Shown piece by piece: positions 10,221 through 20,677 of a stretch of 64,000 bases of DNA. The stretch is from Cladocopium goreaui (lineage: Eukaryota > Sar > Dinophyceae > Suessiales > Symbiodiniaceae). The notes under the pieces are model-generated. The model was not told the origin of the DNA, did not search any database, and worked only from the letters and a program-made list of their open reading frames with translations. The stretch lies in NCBI GenBank assembly GCA_947184155.2, contig CAMXCT020001868.1, forward strand, positions 388,411 to 452,410, given 5' to 3'. Both the position numbers and the translations under genes were made by a program. Numbering within the stretch: position 1 is the first letter of the stretch; each line of letters begins with the position of its first letter.

Positions 10221-10388
10221 TGTTAAAGGGAATGAAGTGAAACAACATGTACAGCATGCAGTGTTAACACAACATGCTGTGACCGCCAAACATTGGCTCA
10301 AGCGTATGGAGAAAAGGGACGCGTCGTGTTGCTCCGCATGTCAGTTGCCGGCTACCACTAGCAAGAGTACCACAGGTCTGAAATAACA
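10221..10388 (+). mobile_element. Candidate 3' LTR (TGTTA...TAACA)
   Basis: The segment starts TGTTAAAGGG directly after a G-run, the typical polypurine tract and LTR junction of Ty1/copia elements. It could end at TAACA (10384-10388), giving 5-bp inverted termini and a 168-bp length. The 5' LTR is outside the window, so neither identity between LTRs nor target-site duplication can be tested. The 3' boundary is a guess. A 10-nt match to the end of the dinoflagellate spliced leader (TTGGCTCAAG, 10293-10302) lies inside. Confidence 0.4.
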
Positions 10389-10416
10389 TCCAGGACAAGG
10401 ATTCATTTGTTCGCAA

Positions 10417-10530
10417 TATGATATAATATAATGTAATATAATATAACATCATGTAATATAATATAATATAATATGATATAATATAAAATAATATATTATA
10501 ATATAATATAATAGATGTATATATGTTTAT
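10417..10530. repeat. TATAA-type AT microsatellite
   Basis: A run of ATAAT/TATAA units with small changes follows the retroelement directly. Similar tracts recur at 21078-21230 and elsewhere. Confidence 0.85.
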
Positions 10531-11060
10531 AATATTAATCGCACATCCCATAAAAAAATATCAGGAAGCATCCCCTAATGTTTTTGAGCCCAATGTTTAA
10601 TGGTTACACAACAATGTTCAATCCCCTAATGTTTAACTCAACAATCCCGAATGTTCAATGGTCTGGGCAAGTTATAATGACCTCACTACAATCTCACTAT
10701 AACATACTATAACGGTGGTTTTTAATTCGGATATTTTTTTTCCCACAATAGCCCTAATTCAGCTTAGTTAAATATTATAATTCATCCAATAAATGGACAT
10801 ATATATATATGTATATATGCATATATGCATATATTTAACCATAATTATAGAGGTAATGTCCCAATTTATGTGGGTTAAAATCCCATGGCTATACCCTAAG
10901 CCAGTCGCATCATGAACGTCACCCGACTCGCCAGCTCCTCCAAGTGCGCGACTGGATCCGCTCAGACTACTTCGCCGGAAGGTGCTGCGCCTTTTTGCTG
11001 TCGTGAGATGGTGGGATTGTCGGTGAACTGGGTGATTTTCTGATGATTTTACGTGGGTTT
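10531..11060. other. AT-rich non-coding stretch
   Basis: There is no supported ORF. It holds repeated AATGTTYAAT-like words (10575-10660) and an alternating AT tract at 10798-10835. Confidence 0.5.
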
Positions 11061-11110
11061 ATCATGGTTAAGCATGGTTAAGCATGGTTAAGCATGGTTA
11101 AGCATGGTTT
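11061..11110 (+). repeat. 10-bp tandem repeat (GCATGGTTAA)
   Basis: About five head-to-tail copies of a 10-mer containing CATGGTTAAG lie immediately before a hairpin element. Confidence 0.85.
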
Positions 11111-11130
11111 ATCCCACTCATAAATGGGTA

Positions 11131-11221
11131 TGGGTCAATACCTATTAATACCATTTTTAGTGGGGTGAACATCCATTTACCAGCTATTTTGGTGTTCACT
11201 AGGTACCAGGGTTTTGACCCA
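11131..11221. mobile_element. MITE-like element, TGGGTCAA family, copy 1
   Basis: A 91-bp unit with ends TGGGTCAA and TTGACCCA, internal ACCTATTAATACC and a shared ACCAGGGTTTTGACCC end. A second copy lies at 11805-11900 and an inverted copy at 52799-52900. No coding capacity is seen, so it is a non-autonomous short repeat. Confidence 0.6.
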
Positions 11222-11804
11222 TCCCACTTATATGACTGAAAGAAGCACGGAATCATCAGCCTTAACGGGGGATGCACATCGCGCTACGCGGAGCTATTTG
11301 ACTCCTCGCAATTGCTTCGAGTAGCTTCATACTTAATCCTACTGACCCAAGTTTTTTGTTTGCAGATACAGATCCACTAATTCCTTATCCACATTTTTCG
11401 ACATTGAATATCTTGCAGCCCTTGATTTGCCAGGCCCATGTTGCCATTACGTTTAATCCAGAGGCGGCTTCCATCGGGGGTCGATGGCTGGATGTGTCTT
11501 TTTGTGGTTCTGAAAATGGGGATTCCCATGAAAATGGCCGTGTTTTCATGGGGAAAATTTGGGGATTTTTCGAAGGAACATGGGGATAAAAGCAATGGAA
11601 TGTTAGGTTAACATATTTTCAGACAAGCCCATTTGACGAAACCTGGGGAACAGCCCAATTTTGGCCATCCATCCCAAAAAAGTGTCATTTTTTGTGGCAT
11701 TTTGCGGCTGCTTTGAGGTGCCCCAAATGCTCGTCCCCGAGATGGGACAACACATTTCGCTAATTTGTTTATAACATCAATGGTCCCATACTTAGTGATT
11801 TGGC

Positions 11805-11900
11805 TATGGATCAATACCTATTAATACCATTTTTAGTGGGATGAACATCCATAAATCCCAGCTATTTTGGGGTTCACTAGGTACCAGGGTTTTGACCCAT
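11805..11900. mobile_element. MITE-like element, TGGGTCAA family, copy 2
   Basis: It is near-identical to 11131-11221 across its length, including ATACCTATTAATACC and the GGTTCACTAGGTACCAGGG end, with slightly altered left terminus TATGGATCAA. Confidence 0.6.
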
Positions 11901-12071
11901 CCCCATTTAGTGAGTGGGAAAATACGGGATTTCCCTGTTACATATCTTGTTTTTTGCTCTTCCGTGTCGAAGAATGGGGATGCAAAGCCAGCAGATGGCT
12001 ACCTGGTGACTCTCATAGATGCTCACTGATAGCGGCGAGCAAGTCCCGTGGGGCGACCATCAATCATTGGG

Positions 12072-12176
12072 TACCCTCTGGTTATGTCAAAATAGCTATT
12101 GAAAATGGCCATTTATAGTGGATTTACCCATTAAAAATGGTGATTTTCCATAGTTACGTTAAATTACCAGAGGGTA
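12072..12176. mobile_element. Hairpin MITE, TACCCTCTGG family
   Basis: A 105-bp nearly complete inverted repeat, with left end TACCCTCTGGTTATG and right end TACCAGAGGGTA. The centre carries GGCCATTTATAGTGG and its partner AAAAATGGTGATTTTCC. At least eleven related copies occur in the window. TA at both outer ends suggests TA target duplication. Confidence 0.75.
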
Positions 12177-13075
12177 AGGTGTAGCCTCTGGAAATTTGAC
12201 AGTTTGAATTGGAAAATCACAATTTTCGAAAGCCAAATCATCATGGCGTCCACAGCAAACACATTTCGATTACCAGAGAGGTAGCTTATTACGAACGACT
12301 TATCCCCCTTTCTTCATCCAATTTTGAACACGAGCTCAGCAGCACCAATCCCTTCCCTATCTTACTAGATGGAGCCTCAGAACGGTCGAGCGCTGGATCG
12401 ATGCAGTTAAGATTGCCATTCAGGTGGGTTTAAATATTGGGAATGGGATGAACGATGATTATGCTTTCCCACGGATTCAGTTGTTGAACTATAGATCATT
12501 ATGATATATATATATATAATATAATGTGTATATTATATACATATATACACATAATGTATATATATAATATGTATATTAGATAATTCTTTGGTACCTTCCC
12601 AGAGAGCCTATATGGTCACACCATTATGGTCACACCATATATGATGTAGAAATTTTGGTCGCTCCAGGTGTCGTACCATTCGCGAACTGGCGGCCCACGT
12701 CACTGTCATGCCACTGGGACGCCCATCGAGTCGATCGGGGATGCGTTCCCAACAAATTTTGGATGAATCCTATAGATCAATCCTACAAAATCAAAGAAAA
12801 AAAAATTAATTGCCTTCGGCAAGCCCGCCGGCCACAGGTCTTAGAGAGGTGGCCCCAAGGGAGTTTGATGTGCACTCTAGGTGGTTGATCGTTTACCAAC
12901 CGAGTACAGGCCCCAGCAAAGGAGCGCCAGGTACTATATATGATTATATATGAGCCTTTGGCTTGAAAGCAGACCGCTGCATGGAAGGGGACAGAGTGGA
13001 AGCGGAGAGAGGTTGCCCCAAGGGAGGTTGATGAGCACACTAGGTGGAAGCCTGAGAGAGAAGCAGAAGATAACA
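12177..13075. other. Non-coding stretch with AT microsatellite
   Basis: Nothing is recognised as a gene. An alternating AT tract lies at 12503-12575. The part from 12655 to 12900 is of mixed composition but shows no exon-like reading. Confidence 0.4.
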
Positions 13076-13380
13076 CAAGAGGAAGAGGAAGAGGAAGAGG
13101 AAGAAGAAGAGGAAAAGAAGAAGAAGACGAAGAAAAAGAAGAAGAAGAAGAAGAAGAATAATATGGAAAGAAGAAGAAGAAGAAGAATATGGAAAGAAGA
13201 AGAAGATGGAAAAAAGAAGAAGAAGAAGAAGAACAATAATAAGAAGAAGAATAAGAAGAAAAAAAATAATAATCATAAGAAGAAGAATAAGAAGAACAAG
13301 AAAAAGAAGAAAAAGAAGAAGAAGAAGAAGAAGAAGAAGATGGAAAAAAAGAAGAAGATGGAAAAAAAGAATAATAATAA
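13076..13380 (+). repeat. AAG/GAA-rich purine tract
   Basis: About 300 bp of imperfect AAG, GAGGAA and AAT triplets, all purine on the + strand. It opens long artefact ORFs in several frames (poly-Lys/Glu on +, poly-Ser/Phe/Leu on -). Confidence 0.9.
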
Positions 13381-13516
13381 GTAGTAGTAGTAGTCGTCGT
13401 CGTCGTCGTCGCAGTAGTCGTCGCAGTAGTCGTAGTAGTCGTATTAGTCGTAGTCATCGCAGTGGTCGTAGTCCTAGAAGTAGTAATAGTAGTAGTAGTA
13501 GTAGTAGTAGTAATAG
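13381..13516 (+). repeat. AGT/CGT triplet repeat
   Basis: Tandem AGT and CGT triplets continue directly from the AAG tract. The period is three, with interspersions. Confidence 0.85.
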
Positions 13517-15960
13517 TACTCGTTCCAGGGTGCTGCAACAGCTAGCACCTAAATTTGCAGAGACGCCTGGATGCCGGATTACCAAGAGCTGCGCTGACAT
13601 TTGGTACCTGAATTCGAGAATATGCAGTTGCGGCAAAGGCCAGACCTTTAGATGCAGTGAAAGTGAAAAAGTGACAAGTGATCTTAGCATATCATATCTC
13701 TCCCTCTCTCTCTCTATATATATATTTATGCAATACACATAAGTACATACAGAATATAATATGTGTATATATGTATATAATTAATTATAGAGGCTGCACT
13801 TTTGTTTGGTTCAATCTGGCCATCATAGTCAGGTTGTATCAGATACATCGCTAAATCCCACTTTTCGTTTTGTTAAACCAGTTGGTTCTGAGTTTTTGAT
13901 CTCGAGGTCCGACTGCTTCGCGAAGAGGCGACAACGCGCAAGAGTGGCTGGGCAGATGTTGTTAAAACGAACCAAAATTAGAATACAACCTGCAACAATG
14001 ATGTTAAATCACAGTATATAGTAAAATATGTATGTAAATGTTGTTCTTGTTGTTCTTCTTGTTGTTGTTGTTGTTGTTTTTTTGAATGCATATATGCACA
14101 TACACTTAAAGTGTTTAAGACCTTCAACCGCAGATGGGGATGGGTCTAAACTTGGGATTTTCCCACGGTGGGTACAAAGATCCAGCCGTACCAGCTGTTT
14201 TGGATCTGAAGATGTGAGCTGAAGGGTGCCAGGGTTTTGAAACTGTGAAGTACAGGCTACCAACACATACTGCAACCCCCATTTTGGACGGTTAATCCAT
14301 GTTAATCCCCTATGTACTTGAAGGCCTATAAGGCGAAATTCACAACTTGGATACAGGATGGGTAAGCAACTCACTAGGTCCTTTCCGCCCGTGGCAAGAT
14401 TGACCTTTGAAAAATATCAGGATCATGGTGGGCAGCCCATGTCATCCGTTCTGAAGGTGGAACGATCCATATACCCATGTCATCAGATGCATTATAATTA
14501 TAACTAATTAAAACTCATATTATAACTGGTTTCTGCCGAATCTGTAGCGCGATAAAGGTCAAATTTTTGAATCGCACCATTGGTCAGTTTGCAAGACTTC
14601 CATCCTGGGCCTGCACTGCCGAGGTTTGGTACCGCTCAACTTTCCGCAACCTTTTGGAGCCGATGCTCACTGGTCTGGCATGTTCCCCCGAGTCCCGAAT
14701 GATTTCAATTGGATGGTCAAACTCCAGCTGCTCCCAGCTATTGATATTTTATGATATTTGTTAAAATGTTATAGGGACTTCATCCTCTGGTCGGCTTTGA
14801 ATCGTTACTGCCCTATTTTATAATTGAGAAGCGAAATTTTCAGCAAAACACCCACTGACCATTGGATCGGTCGAGTTTAACAAAACCCTGGTGATCGTAA
14901 GTCCCCATTCAGTGGGTTATACCATCAATGGATTAGCGAACTATCTACGACTATCATGGATAAGTGTTCAAGATACACAAAAACGGGTGGACAAGCCGTG
15001 CGGAGGCCCAACAAAAACATGAAAAAAGAAAAAATCAGGTAGTTGATGTGGGGGGGTCAAAGATCACACCTAAAGATGAGATTCTTGGCGCCACATTTAC
15101 ACCAATTGTAGACCCCCGCCTCCATGCCACCCTCCCCGGCCTCCGAGTAGCAGTTTTCCTGGGGCTTAGCAGTCACTGATCCTACCAGCGACTATGGTCA
15201 TTAAGCTATTGATTACATCTATAAATGGATTGTAACTATGGTCATCCCATCTATAGAACTATGGCGTAACTATGGTTATTCCCAGAACGAGAATCGTGAT
15301 CCTCCAGATCTACGTTGCGCAGGAGCATGTGCCTTCGGACATCACTCGCTTCCAACCCTTTGTGGCCAAAGGCGCTGCGGTGTCGTTGCGGTTTTGCCAC
15401 AAAAAAACACAGAACACCTTGAGGTTTCGTGATGCTTTCCTTACCCAAATGGGACCATTGTCTTCGTTTCGACTTTTGAGTTTGTGAGATGAAGTTCTTT
15501 TGACCTTCATTTTAAACAACGGCCCGAAATTTAGAGTCCCTGTATTATGGATGAGTCTGTCACAATGGGCATCAACTCGAGGGCTATTTCTACGTACTGA
15601 ACAATGCAAGGCGCAGAAGCGCGTATGTTTAGGTAGAACTTTAGGGAACTAGGAGCCACATGATTTACCTGGTCCCTTGAGAATGCCTGAGACCTTCCCT
15701 CATTTTTAGGGAACTGAATTGACTCTGACTCCTCCCCTGCCACAGAAACATAGGAATCCAATGTTTTGGTATTTCTCGAGCTGTACGGGCCAAAATTACC
15801 CCTAGAATTGGATGGTTAATACTCGAAATTTTCGCAGAATCTGTGTGTTGCTGAGCCTTTAACTTTGACCCATTCCCAATATCACCTGGCAACGGTCAGG
15901 CTTAAATCCACGATGAGGGTCAAGGCTGGAGTGATGGTCCTGTGACCAGCACAAGAAGGA
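13517..15960. other. Non-coding stretch
   Basis: No supported gene. It has short CT and AT tracts near 13700-13790 and a TTG/TTC triplet run at 14040-14080. Isolated short ORFs lack composition or context that would support coding. Confidence 0.4.
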
Positions 15961-15984
15961 TGTACATGTATTGTATTGTGTATA

Positions 15985-16750
15985 TTTATATATACATGAT
16001 ATATACATTATACATAATATATACATAATGTATACATAATATATACATAATATATACATACATAATGTATACATAATGTATACATAATATATACATAATA
16101 TATACATAATATATACATAATATATACATAATATATACATAATGTATACATAATGTATACATAATATATAAATAATATATACATGATATATACATAATAT
16201 ATACATAATATATACATAATATATACATAATATATACATAATATATACATAATATATACATTATACATAATATATACATAATATATACATAATATATACA
16301 TAATATATACATAATATATACATAATAATTACATAATGTATACATAATGTATACATAATTTATACATAATATATACATGATATATACATAATATATACAT
16401 AATATATACATAATATATACATGATATATACATGATATATACATAATATATACATAATATATACATTATATATACATTATATGTACATAATATATACATA
16501 ATATATACATAATATATACATAATATAGACATAATATATACATAATATATACATGATATATACATAATATATACATCATATATACATAATATATACATAA
16601 TATATACATAGTATATACATAATATATACATAATATATACATAATAGATGCATAGTATATACATAATATATACATAATATATACATAATATATACATAAT
16701 AAATACATAATATATACATAATATATACATAATATATACATTATATATAT
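15985..16750. repeat. 11-bp AT satellite (ATACATAATAT)
   Basis: About 70 copies of an 11-bp unit with point variants. Eleven is not a multiple of three, so all three minus frames translate into the same Tyr/Ile/Met/Cys-rich 11-residue repeat. The long minus-strand ORFs here are artefacts. Confidence 0.95.
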
Positions 16751-17183
16751 ATACGTATTCATACATACAACCCCCCGAGAAGGATAGAAGAGAACCATCC
16801 CACCAAAATAGTGGTAAACTACTCTTCGGTAGTTTTTTTGGTTCTCCTATGAGCAAGAAAGCATGTTCTACATATATATATATATATTATAACATATATA
16901 TATATATATATAACAAACACAGCAGGTAACTGAAAGAGATGGGGATTCATACAAGACACGGGGGTATGTATCCAACAGAAGTAAGGAGATGTGGTAAATT
17001 GGCGGTACCAAACGATGAGTTGATTATACTGTAGTTCCTCCAGCCGGGAATGTAGATGCTTAATTTCATTGCCATATCTCAACTACTGTGGATTGTCTCC
17101 CAATGATTGCTGCTATATCGTTCCATTCGTGAAAGATTTCATATCGCTCAAACTTTTCGTCGCCCTGACCTCCTTTTCGGCCC
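16746..17183. other. Upstream region of the LHC gene
   Basis: An AT tract lies at 16875-16912, followed by ordinary-composition sequence running to the ATG at 17184. No TATA box is expected in dinoflagellates and none is claimed. A trans-splice acceptor AG should lie in the last 100 bp, but several AGs are possible. Confidence 0.3.
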
Positions 17184-20100
17184 ATGGCGCCTGCTGCCTC
17201 CCGACTGCTTGGAACAGGAGTCGCCCTTGGCCTCGCAACCACTTTCGTGGCCCCCGGCCACCCCAATGCCCAGAGTGCTACCTTGCGAGGTTCCAAGGTG
17301 GACACTGCAGCCACGCAGAGCAACAGCATCAACAGCCACCTTGCAACCTTGGCCGCAGCTGGAGTGAGCCTGGCAGCAATTGGTACAGCCACTAGCCGCA
17401 ACCGTGTGCAGCTGAAGTCAGCATCTCAAGTTGCAGAGACTGCAACACCTCCACCATTCCAGCCATCAGAGCAGTTTGGTGCAACCGAACCCTTGGGATT
17501 TTTCGATCCCCTAGGCTTTACTGCCGTCGGAGATGAGAAAGGCTTCCGGAAGTTGCGTGTCTCTGAAATCAAACACGGACGAGTAGCTTGATGACGATTG
17601 GATGTCTGTCATTTTTGTCATTTGCTCATTTATTTTGATGATCTTGTCTTGCTCTTTGAGAATGAAACCAGCGCAGCAACACAACAACATGTTTCATTGA
17701 ACATGACTCTTCATCACTTGGATATAATTGAAAAGACTTGAAACTACTTTTCATCTGAAGACTTAGTCAAGTTGTGGTTCCACACAGAGCCGCCAGGTAG
17801 CAATGATGGCATCCGTTGGACTTGTGGGTCAGCATTTCCTGAAGTTCCCTGGCTTCGAAAATTCACCGGCTGGTTTCTCCATCATGGGCAGGGGAGAAGG
17901 TGTGCTTGGCTTCTTCGCCATCTTCCTTTTGTCCGGAGTCTTGGAGCTGGCATGGAGGGAGGACCCAAGTGGTGAGAAGGAGCCTGGCAACTATGGCGAC
18001 CCCTTCGGTGTTCAGATGTACAATGACGAGATGAGAATGAAGGAGCTCAACAACGGACGTATGGCTATGATCTCTGTGCTCGGTATCTTCGCGGCAGAAT
18101 GTGCAACTGGCAAAGATGCGATTCAGCAGTTTGGTCTTCCAGCACTGGGTGCCGGCAGGTTTGTTTCCGCTTCTTCACGCACCAGCTTCACAGGAAAGAC
18201 ATCCTTGCGAGGAAATGCTCAGCAATCCGTGATGCGTAGGGCTGAAGCAGTTGTGGAGGATGTGCCCCCACCACCATTCCAGCCATCAGAGCAGTTTGGT
18301 GCAACCGAGCCCTTGGGATTTTTTGATCCCCTAGGCTTTACTGCCGTCGGAGATGAGAAAGGCTTCCGGAAGTTGCGTGTCTCTGAAATCAAACACGGAC
18401 GAGTAGCTTGATGACGATTGGATGTCTGTCATTTTTGTCATTTGCTCATTTATTTTGATGATCTTGTCTTGCTCTTTGAGAATGAAACCAGCGCAGCAAC
18501 ACAACAACATGTTTCATTGAACATTACTCTTCATCACTTGAATATAATTGAAAAGACTTGAAACTACTTTTCATCTGAAGACTTAGTCAAGTTGTTGTTC
18601 CACACAAAGCCGCCAGGTAGCAATGATGGCATCCGTTGGACTTGTGGGTCAGCATTTCCTGAAGTTCCCTGGCTTCGAAAATTCACCGGCTGGTTTCTCC
18701 ATCATGGGCAGGGGAGAAGGTGTGCTTGGCTTCTTCGCCATCTTCCTTTTGTCCGGAGTCTTGGAGCTGGCATGGAGGGAGGACCCAAGTGGTGAGAAGG
18801 AGCCTGGCAACTATGGCGACCCCTTCGGTGTTCAGATGTACAATGACGAGATGAGAATGAAGGAGCTCAACAACGGACGCATGGCTATGATCTCTGTGCT
18901 CGGTATCTTCGCGGCAGAATGTGCAACTGGCAAAGATGCGATTCAGCAGTTTGGTCTTCCAGCACTGGGTGCCGGCAGGTTTGTTTCCGCTTCTTCACGC
19001 ACCACCAGCTTCACAGGAAAGACATCCTTGCGAGGAAATGCTCAGCAATCCGTGATGCGCAGGGCTGAAGCAGTTGTGGAGGATGTGCCCCCACCACCAT
19101 TCCAGCCATCAGAGCAGTTTGGTGCAACCGAGCCCTTGGGATTTTTTGATCCCCTAGGCTTTACTGCCGTCGGAGATGAGAAAGGCTTCCGGAAGTTGCG
19201 TGTCTCTGAAATCAAACACGGACGAGTAGCTTGATGACGATTGGATGTCTGTCATTTTTGTCATTTGCTCATTTATTTTGATGATCCTGTCTTGCTCTTT
19301 GAGAATGAAACCAGCGCAGCAACACAACAACATGTTTCATTGAACATTACTCTTCATCACTTGAATATAATTGAAAAGACTTGAAACTACTTTTCATCTG
19401 AAGACTTAGTCAAGTTGTTGTTCCACACAAAGCCGCCAGGTAGCAATGATGGCATCCGTTGGACTTGTGGGTCAGCATTTCCTGAAGTTCCCTGGCTTCG
19501 AAAATTCACCGGCTGGTTTCTCCATCATGGGCAGGGGAGAAGGTGTGCTTGGCTTCTTCATCTTCCTTTTGTCCGGAGTCTTGGAGCTGGCATGGAGGGA
19601 GGACCCAAGTGGTGAGAAGGAGCCTGGCAACTATGGCGACCCCTTCGGTGTTCAGATGTACAATGACGAGATGAGAATGAAGGAGCTCAACAACGGACGC
19701 ATGGCTATGATCTCTGTGCTCGGTATCTTCGCGGCTATGATCTCTGTGCTCGGTATCTTCGCGGCAGAATGTGCAACTGGCAAAGATGCGATTCAGCAGT
19801 TTGGTCTTCCAGCACTGGGTGCCGGCAGGTTTGTTTCCGCTTCTTCACGCACCACCAGCTTCACAGGAAAGACATCCTTGCGAGGAAATGCTCAGCAATC
19901 CGTGATGCGCAGGGCTGAAGCAGTTGTGGAGGATGTGCCCCCACCACCATTCCAGCCATCAGAGCAGTTTGGTGCAACCGAGCCCTTGGGATTTTTTGAT
20001 CCCCTAGGCTTTACTGCCGTCGGAGATGAGAAAGGCTTCCGGAAGTTGCGTGTCTCTGAAATCAAGCATGGACGAGTAGCTTGATGACGATTGGATGTCT

Positions 20101-20634
20101 GTCATTTTTGTCATTTGCTCATTTATTTTGATGATCTTGTCTCGCTCTTTGAGAATGAAACCCGCGCAGCAACACAACAACATGTTTCATTGAACATGAC
20201 TCTTCATCACTTGCATATAATTGAAAAGACTCGAAACTACTTTTCATCTGAAGACTTAGTCAAGTTGTTGTTCCACACAAAGCCGCCAGGTAGCAATGAT
20301 GGCATCCGTTGGACTTGTGGGTCAGCATTTCCTGAAGTTCCCTGGCTTCGAAAATTCACCGGCTGGTTTCTCCATCATGGGCAGGGGAGAAGGTGTGCTT
20401 GGCTTCTTCACCATCTTCCTTTTGTCCGGAGTCTTGGAGCTGGCATGGAGGGAGGACCCAAGTGGTGAGAAGGAGCCTGGCAACTATGGCGACCCCTTCG
20501 GTGTTCAGATGTACAATGACGAGATGAGAATGAAGGAGCTCAACAACGGACGCATGGCTATGATCTCTGTGCTCGGTATCTTCGCGGCAGAATGTGCAAC
20601 TGGCAAAGATGCGATTCAGCAGTTCGGCTTTTGA
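17184..20634 (+). CDS. Peridinin-type chlorophyll a/c LHC polyprotein, 4 units, 5 exons
   Basis: Exons are 17184-17582, 17797-18402, 18617-19225, 19440-20075 and 20290-20634. All junctions are GT-AG and phase 0, giving about 864 residues. The leader has a hydrophobic signal (1-20), FVAP at 21-24, a Ser/Thr-rich part and a second hydrophobic segment (52-68), which is a dinoflagellate class I plastid leader. Each unit has three transmembrane helices: SEIKHGRVAMMASVG (helix 1, with Glu and Arg as chlorophyll-binding and ion-pair residues), GEGVLGFFAIFLLSGVLE (helix 2) and MKELNNGRMAMISVLG (helix 3). Units follow one another without a stop through an S/T/R-rich linker beginning GLPALGAGRFVSASS. 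The protein should be cut into antenna proteins of the thylakoid. The last unit ends QQFGF and TGA. Exon 4 has a 10-residue duplication in helix 3 and lacks one residue in helix 2. Confidence 0.93.
17583..17796 (+). other. LHC intron 1 (214 bp)
   Basis: Donor GTAGCTTGATG, acceptor CCGCCAG. The first bases of the intron and of the next exon are both GTAGC, so the exact cut is ambiguous by up to 5 nt. It splits the helix 1 motif HGR/VAM. Confidence 0.85.
18403..18616 (+). other. LHC intron 2 (214 bp)
   Basis: Almost identical to intron 1, with the same length, position and phase and only a few substitutions, such as GTTGTTGTTCC for GTTGTGGTTCC near its end. Confidence 0.85.
19226..19439 (+). 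other. LHC intron 3 (214 bp)
   Basis: The same 214-bp sequence again. A GATCCTGTC variant replaces GATCTTGTC near its middle. Confidence 0.85.
19704..19763 (+). repeat. 30-bp tandem duplication inside LHC exon 4
   Basis: Two perfect 30-bp copies (19704-19733 and 19734-19763) encode AMISVLGIFA twice in a row. The frame is kept, and helix 3 of unit 3 becomes ten residues longer than in the other units. Confidence 0.97.
20076..20289 (+). other. LHC intron 4 (214 bp)
   Basis: Fourth copy, slightly more diverged (AACCCGCGCAG, TTGCATATAATTG). Its open reading across the intron is an artefact. Confidence 0.85.
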
Positions 20635-20677
20635 GTTACTTGACGCTTTTCTCTTCCATTCATTGTACAGTGTTGCA

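Noticed and set aside
12783-13742. Long ORFs of poly-Thr/Ser/Phe or poly-Lys/Arg
   Set aside because: Artefacts of the AAG and AGT triplet tracts.
15859-16856. Minus-strand ORFs rich in Tyr/Ile/Met/Cys
   Set aside because: Translation of the 11-bp AT satellite in every frame, with no unique sequence inside.
17772-19615. Three 66-67-codon frames (WFHTEPPGSNDG, LFHTKPPGSNDG types)
   Set aside because: Shifted readings of intron ends plus LHC exons 2-4, repeated because the units are repeated.
20091-20468. 125-codon frame through LHC intron 4
   Set aside because: It reads intron sequence and then exon 5 in the wrong frame.
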